DNA of 64,000 bases from contig JACJWC010000023.1 in assembly GCA_020637335.1 (NCBI GenBank), positions 1-64,000 on the forward strand. The letters run 5' to 3'. The translations under genes were made by a program, and so were the position numbers. Source of the stretch: Acidobacteriota bacterium. Lineage in GTDB: Bacteria > Acidobacteriota > Holophagae > Acanthopleuribacterales > Acanthopleuribacteraceae. Below are positions 14,994 to 23,830 of this stretch, piece by piece. The notes beneath the pieces are model-generated. The model was not told the origin of the DNA. It made no database searches and saw only the letters and a list, made by a program, of their open reading frames with translations. Position 1 is the first letter of the stretch, and every line of letters begins with the position of its first letter.

Positions 14994-17576
14994 TTAATGT
15001 TCAGCCCGGACAAAACGAATTTTGAATGTCTCCATCAACAAGGGCAGCAAGGTCACGGAAGCGAACCAGGAAAAACCCACACCGAGAATGGCCGATGCAC
15101 CCAGTGAGTGGAAACCGGAGTAGTCCGCCATAAAGAGCGAGCTGAAACCAAAAACGGTTGTCATGGAGGTTAAGGTTACGGCTTTTGCACAGCTTGCCAT
15201 GGTTTCGGCAACCTGACCTTTTTTGCGGTGCAGGTATTTTTCAACGATGTGCACCCCATCGTCTATGCCAATACCGATAATCAGCGGTGTGGCCACAAAA
15301 TTGAGCAGGTTAATATCAATGCCCAGCAGGACCATGGTTCCCAGCATCCAGATAATACTGATAATCAGTGGTGATAAGGTCAAAACGATTAGGGAAAGTT
15401 TGCGGAAATGGAAGATTAGGATACCCAAAACCAGCGAGAGGGCCAGGATACAGGAGAGCAGGAAGCTGTCTTCAACCAAAAACTTGATTTCATCGCTTAA
15501 GACTTGCAAACCCGTCACATAGAGTTCGTTGCCTTCGCCCGGAGTAACACTTTGCAATATTTCGTTGGTCATCGCTGAAATGGTCTTTTTTTCCCACAAC
15601 CCTTTTGCCGGGTAAATGTAGGTAACCGCCTTGTAATGACCATCCTTGTGTTGGAGAAATTGGCGTAAAAGCGAGCCCTCGGATTGCACCAACTCAGCAA
15701 GGGTCACCGGCTCGTGGCTGGAAAGCCCTTCTGATAAGTGGTGAGCGTAATTCTGGTGGTCTGGCGTGACCCGAAAGCGTTCTCTTTCCAGGGTATTCAG
15801 GAAGTTCTGTTCAAATTCAGGACCTTGAATGCCGTGTTCGGCGATGATCCGCATGTTCTCTTCTTGGCGGGCGGGTTCCTGAATAAAATTTAATGCGGTA
15901 TCAAAGCGCGCAATCTTACCGTCTGCCTTCATTTTGCTTAGTACCGGATTCATTTCCTTTTGCATGCGGTAGAGGTCGGCTTCGTTTTTGGCTTCCATCA
16001 CAAACGTAAGCGAGCGCAAACTTCCGCCGACTTTTGCAGTAACTCTGCTCTGCAACTCAATGGCAGGGTTGCTTTTGGCGCGAATACTGCGCAAATCGGG
16101 GTTGAAACGCAATTGAACAGCGTAATAGAGCATGAAGAGTGTGAACACCCCAAAAGCGGCCAAACCCCACTTGCCGCTTTTTAAGAAGAAAACAATCAGT
16201 TTTTCACTGTGGAAGCCGTGTTGGGTACGCGGTTTCCATTTCTCACCGCGGATCCGTTCACGGAAAAAGACCATGGTGGGCAAAAGCACAAACATATGGG
16301 CCAGACACAAAAAGATACCCAGCGAAGCGATGACACTGAATTCAAACAAACCCTTGAAATGGCCGATTCCCATGGCCAGAAAAGCCAGGCCAGTGGTGCT
16401 GCCGGCAATGATGGTGCCCAATCCCGTTTGGGCCAGACTGCATTCCATAGCCTCGCATGGGGCACTGCCTTCAGTTCGTTCATCCAAATAGCGGGAGTAG
16501 ATGTGAATGGCAAAATCGATGCCCAACCCTACAATCACGGCCGAAAAGGTTGCAGTTAAAAGGTTGAGTCGGCCAAACAGGAAATAGCTGATGCCAAGCG
16601 TCCAAACTTCCGCTGAAATCAAGGGCACACCCACATACAGGATGGCCATGGGCCGACCATAGGCCAGAATGAACAAGAAAATGACCAATAAGAAGGAGCT
16701 GATGAACATGGAGACCACGTCTGCCTTGATGGTGGCATTTTCATTGGACGTGATGGCGTGGGCACCGGTTAAACCAATGTTCAGTCGAGATAATGCGTCT
16801 TGTCCTTCCTCCTCGGCAAATTGTTTTTTGGCGTTTTGAATCGAATCCCCAAGCATTTTCATGGCATTGACGGCGAAATCGACATTTTCATTGCTCTCGA
16901 CCGGTCGCGCCAACACGAGCAGGATGGTTTGATCGCGACTGGTCAAATAGCCGCCGGTCAGGTCCAGGTGGTAATTGCCTGTGATTTCCTCTTTGTAGGA
17001 TACGGCCAGGTCGAGCAAGGAAAGCGGATCTTTTTCGATCAGGGACTTGGAGGCCATGCCTGATTCCAGGTCCTTAAAATTCTGTTTGAAGCGGGCGTCG
17101 ATCTGTTCGGGTTGCAGACGCTTACAGAATTCCTCTACTTTGTCGGCCGGTAACATGCGCGGTAAATACTGCAGATAGCGATAATAATCGGACTCTTTGA
17201 TCTGATCAAAGAGGTTGGCGTTAATCCATTTGAGGTAATCCGGGAAGCGTTCATCCTGGCGGGTTTGTTCGACCAAAAGGTCGGCAAAGCTTTGGGCAAT
17301 CTCCATGTCGTCCGGGTCACATTCGATGGCAATGACAATGCGATCAATCAATTGGAAGTCGCGAACGGTATCCTCAAAGCGTTGAACCACCAAGTTATGG
17401 GCGGGCAGCAAGTCTTTTATGGTGGTCTTTTGCTGAAGTTTGAGGGCAAAAAAAGCAAAAAATGCGGTCAAAACTAACCAGACGGCAATGATTCGTGGCC
17501 AGTGTTGAAAGGAAAAGCGTGCGAGTGCGCGCAGCCATTGCTGTGAATTTTTTTTACGAAGTTCTTTGGTCGCCAA
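14994..17576 (-). CDS. MMPL/RND-superfamily transporter
   Basis: An 860-residue inner-membrane protein with the two-fold RND layout: one N-terminal transmembrane helix (about 25-48), a large periplasmic loop, a five-helix bundle (about 275-450), a second helix and loop (about 470-680), and a closing five-helix bundle to about 850. The repeated transport motifs are visible: VIVGLGIDFAIHIYSRYLDE in the first half and IIGIGIDDGVHIVEKYLHR in the second, each with the membrane Asp pair used for proton coupling in this family. It resembles the hopanoid/lipid exporter (HpnN-like) branch, so lipid export is a fair guess. The start is a TTG with AAGGAG seven bases before it. It follows the aminotransferase gene by 74 bp. 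Confidence 0.85.
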   Translation of the reverse strand: MATKELRKKNSQQWLRALARFSFQHWPRIIAVWLVLTAFFAFFALKLQQKTTIKDLLPAHNLVVQRFEDTVRDFQLIDRIVIAIECDPDDMEIAQSFADLLVEQTRQDERFPDYLKWINANLFDQIKESDYYRYLQYLPRMLPADKVEEFCKRLQPEQIDARFKQNFKDLESGMASKSLIEKDPLSLLDLAVSYKEEITGNYHLDLTGGYLTSRDQTILLVLARPVESNENVDFAVNAMKMLGDSIQNAKKQFAEEEGQDALSRLNIGLTGAHAITSNENATIKADVVSMFISSFLLVIFLFILAYGRPMAILYVGVPLISAEVWTLGISYFLFGRLNLLTATFSAVIVGLGIDFAIHIYSRYLDERTEGSAPCEAMECSLAQTGLGTIIAGSTTGLAFLAMGIGHFKGLFEFSVIASLGIFLCLAHMFVLLPTMVFFRERIRGEKWKPRTQHGFHSEKLIVFFLKSGKWGLAAFGVFTLFMLYYAVQLRFNPDLRSIRAKSNPAIELQSRVTAKVGGSLRSLTFVMEAKNEADLYRMQKEMNPVLSKMKADGKIARFDTALNFIQEPARQEENMRIIAEHGIQGPEFEQNFLNTLERERFRVTPDHQNYAHHLSEGLSSHEPVTLAELVQSEGSLLRQFLQHKDGHYKAVTYIYPAKGLWEKKTISAMTNEILQSVTPGEGNELYVTGLQVLSDEIKFLVEDSFLLSCILALSLVLGILIFHFRKLSLIVLTLSPLIISIIWMLGTMVLLGIDINLLNFVATPLIIGIGIDDGVHIVEKYLHRKKGQVAETMASCAKAVTLTSMTTVFGFSSLFMADYSGFHSLGASAILGVGFSWFASVTLLPLLMETFKIRFVRAEH

Positions 17577-17650
17577 TGGCCAGCTCCTTAGTCCCGGAGA
17601 AATGGGATTTTAGCACGGTGTTCAGGTGCCGAATGCGCACCCCTTTTGCC

Positions 17651-18916
17651 TTAAATCGATTCGATCATGGCTTTGATTTGGGTTAATCCTCTTTGCACTT
17701 CGGCCAAGGTCGGTCCGAAACTGAGTCGGACATACGGATTTAAGCGGGAAGGAATGCGACGGCGCTGACCGGGATTGACATCAAAGAAAACGCCCGGTAC
17801 ACAAATCACGTTAAATTCCAGAGCTTTGCGAAAAAAGGCCATCCCGTCGCGGATGGGTTCCGGCAGGCCGCTGAGTTCGGGGAAGCAGTAAAAAGCACCT
17901 TGCGGAACGGCGCCTGCCTTGAGGTCCAAACCCAAGCCGGTTAGGGATTGAACCATCAAATCGCGTTTGGGCTGGAAATGTTGGCGAATCGCCCTGGCTT
18001 CACGGTCTGCCCATGATTTCCCGAGCAGCGGAATAATGCCGCGCTGCACCGGATGGGTCGCGCCACCATCCAAAAAACTGCCGGCTGATCCGATGCGTTC
18101 AATTATGGCCTTTGGGGCCAGTGTCCAACTGATCCGCAGGCCCGGATAACGCCAATTTTTGGTTAAGCCGTCAATAATCACGACCTGGTCTTTGTTGACA
18201 TCTTCCACGCAGGCCGCAGCACTTTGGCTCGGCGGATCATCTGGCGAGCCGTACAAATAATGGGCATAGAATTCGTCTAAAATGAATGCGCAATTCAGCT
18301 CGCGGCAGGTATCAACCCAGCCTTGCAAAGCTGGACCGGAAATCACATGGCCTGTGGGGTTGCAGGGGTTGGAAATTAGAATTGCACCTAAACCACGACC
18401 GATGATTTCACGACGCAACTGTTCGGAACTCATTTGAAAGCCGCTCTCTCTTGGCAGCGCAATGGGGATGGGCACAAAGGCGCGAAACAAGTCGAGCAAC
18501 TCTTCATAGGCTGTGTAATCGGGTAAGAAATGGCCCAGATTAACGGAATCCAAACTTGCAGCGACCCGGGTCAGTCCAGAACGCCCACCTGGTGAAATGG
18601 CGACGTTTTCGGCTGTGTATTGGCTTTTGAGCCCGCGGCGATAACGCTGATTGTAGAGTTCAGCGACGGCCGCTCGCAGCTCCCACGCACCGCTGACTGG
18701 GCTGTATTCTGAAACAGTTGGATCGATTGAAAGCGCACCTAACCTGTCCGGTGCCCCTTCCAAAGCATGTGTTTCCGGTGCGCCTTGACCCAAATTGGCC
18801 CATTCGGGATGGCCCGTGTAGTAGCCGTGTTTTTGCGCCTCGTGCATGACAAAAATGACGCCCGTTTTGGGGACAGGGCGAAAGTTTTGCTGAATGAATT
18901 CCTCTTGGCGAGTCAT
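17651..18916 (-). CDS. Pyridoxal-phosphate-dependent aminotransferase, class I/II
   Basis: A 421-residue fold-type I aminotransferase. Recognisable parts are the N-terminal LGQGAPETHALEG, the PLP-ring region SPGGRSGLTRVAAS, NPCNPTGHVISG (about 195-206, substrate carboxylate side), the Asp/Tyr of ILDEFYAHY, the Schiff-base lysine in DGLTKNWRYPGLRISW (about 265-280), and the C-terminal Arg in YVRLSFGP. The substrate is unknown; aspartate/tyrosine-like aminotransferases show this pattern. The longer frame would run into the cyclophilin gene, so the ATG at 18916 is used; it leaves five bases between the two genes, pointing to one operon. Confidence 0.87.
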   Translation of the reverse strand: MTRQEEFIQQNFRPVPKTGVIFVMHEAQKHGYYTGHPEWANLGQGAPETHALEGAPDRLGALSIDPTVSEYSPVSGAWELRAAVAELYNQRYRRGLKSQYTAENVAISPGGRSGLTRVAASLDSVNLGHFLPDYTAYEELLDLFRAFVPIPIALPRESGFQMSSEQLRREIIGRGLGAILISNPCNPTGHVISGPALQGWVDTCRELNCAFILDEFYAHYLYGSPDDPPSQSAAACVEDVNKDQVVIIDGLTKNWRYPGLRISWTLAPKAIIERIGSAGSFLDGGATHPVQRGIIPLLGKSWADREARAIRQHFQPKRDLMVQSLTGLGLDLKAGAVPQGAFYCFPELSGLPEPIRDGMAFFRKALEFNVICVPGVFFDVNPGQRRRIPSRLNPYVRLSFGPTLAEVQRGLTQIKAMIESI

Positions 18917-18921
18917 GGTTC

Positions 18922-19434
18922 TTATTTTCGGGGGTACTTTTTGTCCAATTCGCGGTCCCACTCCGCAACACGATCCGCCTGTGCAGCCAAAAGTTGGGCA
19001 GTATCACCTTCAATAACAACCGATTGAATACTATCACCTTGCACGATTTGATTAACAACTGCCTGATCGCTTTCACCAACTACTGCACCAAATACGGTGT
19101 GTTTGCCGTCCAGCCAGGCGGTTGGAACATGGGTGATAAAGAATTGGCTGCCATTGGTACGCGGACCAGCATTGGCCATGGACAGAATACCGGGCCGGTC
19201 ATGGCACAGATCGTCGTGAAATTCGTCCTCAAAAACATAGCCGGGTTTGCCGCGTCCGGTTCCTTCTGGGCAGCCGCCCTGAACCATAAAATCTGAAATT
19301 ACGCGGTGAAACTTAAGGCCGTTGTAATAACCCCGTTGGGCCAGGTTGACAAAATTGGCGACAGTAATGGGTGCCTGTTCTGCAAAAAGGTTTAAGTTAA
19401 TCGTTCCGCGGTTTGTATTAATGATAGCTTTCAT
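18922..19434 (-). CDS. ppiB: Cyclophilin-type peptidyl-prolyl isomerase
   Basis: A 170-residue cyclophilin without signal peptide, so cytoplasmic. Active-site segments are intact: FHRVISDFMVQGG (catalytic Arg, Phe, Gln), GPRTNGSQFFIT, and the AWLDGKHTVFG loop with the Trp that gives cyclosporin sensitivity in some relatives. The short bacterial PpiB type has the same N terminus (a substrate-like IINTNRGTINLNLF strand). A C-terminal extension of about 25 charged residues follows the fold. It is the first gene of a likely operon with the aminotransferase. Confidence 0.93.
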   Translation of the reverse strand: MKAIINTNRGTINLNLFAEQAPITVANFVNLAQRGYYNGLKFHRVISDFMVQGGCPEGTGRGKPGYVFEDEFHDDLCHDRPGILSMANAGPRTNGSQFFITHVPTAWLDGKHTVFGAVVGESDQAVVNQIVQGDSIQSVVIEGDTAQLLAAQADRVAEWDRELDKKYPRK

Positions 19435-19557
19435 AACGGCCCTCCCTAAAGTCCCGGCATTCTAACGCATCCGATGGCGAGAAGACCACCTCACAATCGG
19501 ACTTTAATGCAAACTGCGTTAAAATACGCGCCAAATTCAAATGGGAGTCGATCAGCA

Positions 19558-20289
19558 ATGGACATATTCCTCAGTGCGGATGCATGGCTTGGTTTGGTGA
19601 CTTTAACGGTTCTTGAAATCGTGCTGGGTGTCGATAACATTATTTTTATATCGATCATCTCGGATAAGTTGCCACCTGAGCAGCGCAGCAAGGCCCGGCG
19701 GGTGGGTTTGGCCTTAGCGCTGATCACCCGTATTCTGTTGCTGTTTAGTCTTTCTTGGATGGTCAAGCTGACCGAGCCGGTCTTCACCCTGGTCCGCGAA
19801 TTTAGTGGTCGCGATTTGATTTTGCTCGTGGGCGGCTTGTTTCTGATCTACAAGGCGACTCATGAAATCCATGGGAAATTGGAGGGCGAGGACGGCGAAA
19901 AAACGCCTAAAGGGGCTGTCAGCTTTGGGCGGGTGATTGGCCAGATCATGATTTTGGACATTGTATTTTCGCTGGACTCGGTCATTACAGCGGTGGGAAT
20001 GGTCGACCATTTTTTAATTATGGTCATCGCTGTCGTGATCGCTGTTGCGATAATGCTGCTGCTGGTCAACCAATTGGCCGATTATGTGGACCGCCACCCA
20101 ACCATCAAAATGCTGGCCCTGAGTTTTCTGCTTTTGATCGGATTCTCGTTGGTAGGTGAAGGGACTGGCATGCACATTCCAAAAGGCTATATTTATTTTG
20201 CGATGGGATTTTCGGTTGGCGTGGAGATGTTGAATCAATTTGCACGCCGGGGTAAAAACAAGGTTGAACTGCATCAACCCTACCGTTGA
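19558..20289 (+). CDS. TerC family integral membrane protein
   Basis: A 243-residue protein with about seven membrane helices. The TerC signatures are two acidic intramembrane motifs: LEIVLGVDNIIFISI (about 20-34) and DIVFSLDSVITAVGM (about 135-149). TerC proteins have been tied to tellurite resistance and, more recently, to manganese export and metal loading of exported proteins. A positively charged loop (LPPEQRSKARRVG) follows the first motif. The ATG at 19558 is chosen because it directly begins the conserved region; the frame is open a further 84 bases. The gene is divergent from the cyclophilin gene. Confidence 0.87.
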   Translation: MDIFLSADAWLGLVTLTVLEIVLGVDNIIFISIISDKLPPEQRSKARRVGLALALITRILLLFSLSWMVKLTEPVFTLVREFSGRDLILLVGGLFLIYKATHEIHGKLEGEDGEKTPKGAVSFGRVIGQIMILDIVFSLDSVITAVGMVDHFLIMVIAVVIAVAIMLLLVNQLADYVDRHPTIKMLALSFLLLIGFSLVGEGTGMHIPKGYIYFAMGFSVGVEMLNQFARRGKNKVELHQPYR

Positions 20290-20292
20290 ATT

Positions 20293-20309
20293 GGACCATT
20301 CTTTGGTCC
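20293..20309 (+). terminator. Weak terminator-like hairpin after the TerC gene
   Basis: GGACCA (20293-20298), a five-base loop, TGGTCC (20304-20309), then TTTCC. The six-base-pair stem is short and the T-run is only three bases, so this is a weak candidate. It lies just after the TerC stop codon and before the kinase gene. Confidence 0.35.
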
Positions 20310-20381
20310 TTTCCGTTGATTTCTTGTAGAAGCGTGTGGGATTTGGGACAATGACGTCAACTTTTAGGTGCGAGGATTGCC

Positions 20382-21458
20382 ATGGGGATCAGTGATCTCT
20401 GGAAAAAGGAACAGGGTGATCGCGATTTAGATTTAACTGAGCCGCTGCACCAAGGTCACTTGGAGTCGGGCTCCGACATGATGGGCAAATTGGTCGGCGG
20501 CAAGTACGTCATTGAGGATGTGCTCGGTTACGGCGGCATGGGCGTTTTGTACACTGCGCGTCACAAGATGTTGGGCCGCAAATATGTCATTAAGATTATT
20601 CGCCTCCACCTGATGGACAAGCATGCGCAAGTTGCCGTCAAGCGCTTTCGGCGGGAAGCACAAGCTTTGGCCAAAGTTCTTCACCCCAATGTAGTGGAAG
20701 TAGTCGATTACGACCTGATTGACGAACAGACCCCTTACTTTGTCATGGAGTTTGTAGAGGGCAAAAACCTTTCGCAACTGCTGGAAACTGAGGCCAATGG
20801 CTTGCCTGTAGATCTGTTCCTGGTCATCATGGAGCAAGTCTGTCACGCGCTGGATGAAGTGCACAGTAAAGGTATTATTCATCGCGACTTGAAACCCAGC
20901 AATCTGATGGTTCAGGAAAGAGACGGCGAAATTTTGGTTAAACTGCTGGATTTTGGTTTGGTCCAAATCAACTCAAGCGAATTTGAGTCGAGCATTATTA
21001 AATTAACTGGTACGGGCCAGGTCATTGGCACACCCGCCTACATGGCGCCCGAACAGTGTCGCGGAGAAGAAATCGATCATTTGAGTGATGTGTATGCCTT
21101 GGGCTTATTGGCGCATGAAATGCTCACCGGGATGCCTGCCATGGATGGCGAGACTTTTGTTGAAGTGGTTGAACGCCAGTTGAATGAAAACCCCATTCCG
21201 GTCAACCAGATCAAGCCAGAGGTACCAGCCCACATCGCATTGGCAATTCAAAAGGCCGTGGCCAAAAATCCGGCCGATCGTTTCCAGAAGGCTTCGGATT
21301 TTCTGCGCGCCTTGAAGGGGGAATTGCAGGTTGAACTGAAACCGGAAGCTCCAGCTGCCCCAGCGCCCGCTTCAACCAAACCACCCTGGTTGTGGGTTAT
21401 CGTCGGAGTCATTTTGGTGGCGATTACGTTTTGGCTGGTGGCCAGTTGGCCTTCCTAG
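20382..21458 (+). CDS. Membrane-anchored Ser/Thr protein kinase
   Basis: A 358-residue Hanks-type kinase. The catalytic domain spans about residues 40-305: the glycine loop GYGGMGVLYTARH, the ATP lysine in KYVIKIIR, the catalytic loop IHRDLKPSNLM (about 165), DFGLV (about 188), the APE motif in YMAPEQCRG, and the D of LSDVYALG. A Pro/Ala-rich linker leads to one C-terminal transmembrane helix (about 335-356). No extracellular sensor follows, so the kinase is simply tail-anchored with its catalytic domain in the cytosol. GAGGA lies five bases before the ATG. It is convergent with the TPR-GGDEF gene two bases away. Confidence 0.93.
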   Translation: MGISDLWKKEQGDRDLDLTEPLHQGHLESGSDMMGKLVGGKYVIEDVLGYGGMGVLYTARHKMLGRKYVIKIIRLHLMDKHAQVAVKRFRREAQALAKVLHPNVVEVVDYDLIDEQTPYFVMEFVEGKNLSQLLETEANGLPVDLFLVIMEQVCHALDEVHSKGIIHRDLKPSNLMVQERDGEILVKLLDFGLVQINSSEFESSIIKLTGTGQVIGTPAYMAPEQCRGEEIDHLSDVYALGLLAHEMLTGMPAMDGETFVEVVERQLNENPIPVNQIKPEVPAHIALAIQKAVAKNPADRFQKASDFLRALKGELQVELKPEAPAAPAPASTKPPWLWVIVGVILVAITFWLVASWPS

Positions 21459-21460
21459 GT

Positions 21461-23788
21461 CTATTTTTTATTGTTTAGCTGCATCATAAGCCGATCCATT
21501 AGCAGTTCGATCGGCTCTTGCGGGCGGCTCTCAACGATTCCAGCCCGCACCGAAATGTGGACATGCTGGGACTGAAAATGGAAATCTTGTTGCTCGAGCT
21601 GCGCCTGAAAACGTGCCAATATGCTGTTGGCACCCTGAAAATCCGTTTCGGGTAGCAGGATCATGAATTCGTCCGCATCCCAACGGGCAAGCGAATCCGA
21701 TTGGCGTGCATTTTTTTTCAGGAGCATCGCCAATTGCTTGAGCAGTTGGTCACCACTGGATTGGCCAAACTCCGAATTAAAATTGCGAAACCGGTTGATG
21801 TTGATCAAAACCAAAGAAAAGGCACGTTGATGGCGCTGGAATCGGTGGTGTTCTTTGGCAATTTCATTTTGCATTTGGCTGCGGTGGTTCAATTCAGTTA
21901 AAACGTCTTGGGTCGTTTGCTGAACCAAATTTTGATGAGCTGCCTGTAAATTTCGCAGCGCCTCTTCGGATTTGGCTTTTTGAATTTGCAGTTGGTTAAG
22001 GTGTTTCCCCCGTGCCAGGGCGGAGAGTACATATTCTCTGAATCGCTCAATTCGGACAATTTCGGTATTGTCTGGCTCACGCCCCGAGCGCCTGCCAGAT
22101 AAAACCATAAATCCTTCCATTTGATTTTCAAACTGAATAGCGAGAATGATTTCGTCCCGAGCGGAACCCTTGTCCGTTGGGCCGGATGCCCAAAAAACGC
22201 CGGGCCAAATCTCCTTACCTTTGTTGAAGAATCGCCATTCCACTTGCTTGGCCTCCAACCCATTTCCTCGTAGGACGGCACTTTCTGACGTGAGTAATAC
22301 CGGCTCAAATTGCTGGTTTCGTGGGTTCAACAACCAGATGTCGAGATGTTCGATGCCTTCGATTTGGTCAATCAAATGGGTTTGGATGGCTTGCCACACC
22401 AGGTTTTGGTCCTGAGCGTGGTTAATCGCTCTGACAATGCGGTCTAATGCCTCTAACTCGCGGTTTTTGAGGCCAAGTTCCACATTTGCCAGCAGGTGAG
22501 CACGGTAGCGCCGCCATGTGACGATCAAAAGCAGGCTAATAATTGCCAAGGCTAGGAAGGCGAGATTGCGCAATTGGGCAGAACTATTTTTTTGTTTCTG
22601 CAAGTAGTGGATCTCGGCCGCTTTGGTTTGTGCTTGCAGCGCCTGGAGGCTCTCTCTCTGTTTTAGAAGTTCGATTTCTCGCTCCTTTTCACGACTCTGA
22701 AACCTGGCCTCCATCTCGGCTAGGGACGTCTTGGCGTTCTCCTGGTAAAGCGATTCAGTCAGTTCGGAAAAGCGTTTTTGTGCCAGAAAGGCCTCCTGGA
22801 ATCGGCCTCTTCGCTCGGCCAAGGTAGCTTTGGATTTGGTCAAGTTGCGTTTAAGCTCTTTGGACCCAATTTCATCGGCCTTATCAAAGGCTTGGGTGAG
22901 AGCCTGTTCTGCTTCACTGAAACGACCCATTTCACCGAGAATGTGCGCAATATTACCGAGGGAAAGGCCCATCCCATAAGGGTCTTGTGCCTGTTCGTAC
23001 ATGTCAAACGAGCGGCGATGCGTTGCCAAACAGCTGGCAAAATCCTTTTTCAACCAATGCAGAACGGCCATGTTATTAAGCACATCGGCCATGCCTTTGT
23101 AATTGTTTTGGGTGTGTTGAATGGCTAACGCCTCTTCGTAGCGGCGCAGGGCTTCGTCGTATTTGCCAAGATTCTTCAACATGATTCCGGTATTGTTGAG
23201 GCCGCCAGCAATGCCCTTTGCGTTCCCAATTCTACGGTGGACGGCCAAACTCTTTTCGAAGTAGTCCAATGTGCGTTGTATATTGCCCAAACGGTAGTGC
23301 ACAATGCCCATTCCATTAAAAGCTTTGGCCTGGATGGCGAGGCTTTCTGGGGTTTCCAGCTTTGCCAGGCGCTGGATGGCCTGCTGGTGATAGTCAAGGG
23401 CCTGTTCGTAGTGGGCTTGGTTCTCTGCAACAAGACCCAACGTCGTATAACATTCTGCAAGAATGAGTGGCGAGGTCTCAGGGTCAAGCAGGAGCAGCGC
23501 CTGTTCCAGACTCCTTTGCGCCTCTTCATATCGGCCCATAACTTGATTTGCCATACCCATGTTCTTTAGGGCGCGCGCTTTTAATAGCGGATCGCGCAAT
23601 TCCGTAGATTGGGTCCGCGCGTCCTCGGCATATTGAAGGCTTTTTGTCGGATCGCTGGCCACAAGCAACTCGGCCAATTGATTGAGGATTTCAATCCGCT
23701 CCGTATCACGCGCAACTGCCAGCTTTTCTTCCAGTTCAGCCCGGGTCGGACCAGAGGCAATTTGAGACCATAAGATGAATAGCAGCAT
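21461..23788 (-). CDS. TPR protein with transmembrane helix and degenerate GGDEF domain
   Basis: A 775-residue protein. After a short hydrophobic N terminus, about residues 20-360 are a TPR array (repeats such as KALNNMGMANQVMGRYEEA and GGLNNTGIMLKNLGKYDEA) that would sit outside the inner membrane. A charged coiled segment is followed by one membrane helix (about 405-425). A GAF-like region (about 455-600) and coiled coil lead to a GGDEF-fold domain (about 630-770). The signature site is RWDADEF instead of RxGGDEF, and the usual metal-binding DxDxFK block reads NINRFR. Both changes hit residues needed for GTP and magnesium, so it is probably not an active diguanylate cyclase. Binding or scaffold roles are likelier. 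Confidence 0.82.
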   Translation of the reverse strand: MLLFILWSQIASGPTRAELEEKLAVARDTERIEILNQLAELLVASDPTKSLQYAEDARTQSTELRDPLLKARALKNMGMANQVMGRYEEAQRSLEQALLLLDPETSPLILAECYTTLGLVAENQAHYEQALDYHQQAIQRLAKLETPESLAIQAKAFNGMGIVHYRLGNIQRTLDYFEKSLAVHRRIGNAKGIAGGLNNTGIMLKNLGKYDEALRRYEEALAIQHTQNNYKGMADVLNNMAVLHWLKKDFASCLATHRRSFDMYEQAQDPYGMGLSLGNIAHILGEMGRFSEAEQALTQAFDKADEIGSKELKRNLTKSKATLAERRGRFQEAFLAQKRFSELTESLYQENAKTSLAEMEARFQSREKEREIELLKQRESLQALQAQTKAAEIHYLQKQKNSSAQLRNLAFLALAIISLLLIVTWRRYRAHLLANVELGLKNRELEALDRIVRAINHAQDQNLVWQAIQTHLIDQIEGIEHLDIWLLNPRNQQFEPVLLTSESAVLRGNGLEAKQVEWRFFNKGKEIWPGVFWASGPTDKGSARDEIILAIQFENQMEGFMVLSGRRSGREPDNTEIVRIERFREYVLSALARGKHLNQLQIQKAKSEEALRNLQAAHQNLVQQTTQDVLTELNHRSQMQNEIAKEHHRFQRHQRAFSLVLININRFRNFNSEFGQSSGDQLLKQLAMLLKKNARQSDSLARWDADEFMILLPETDFQGANSILARFQAQLEQQDFHFQSQHVHISVRAGIVESRPQEPIELLMDRLMMQLNNKK

Positions 23789-23830
23789 TCGGCACCTACA
23801 AAGGCCCTATCGTTAGATCAGCAGATAAGT

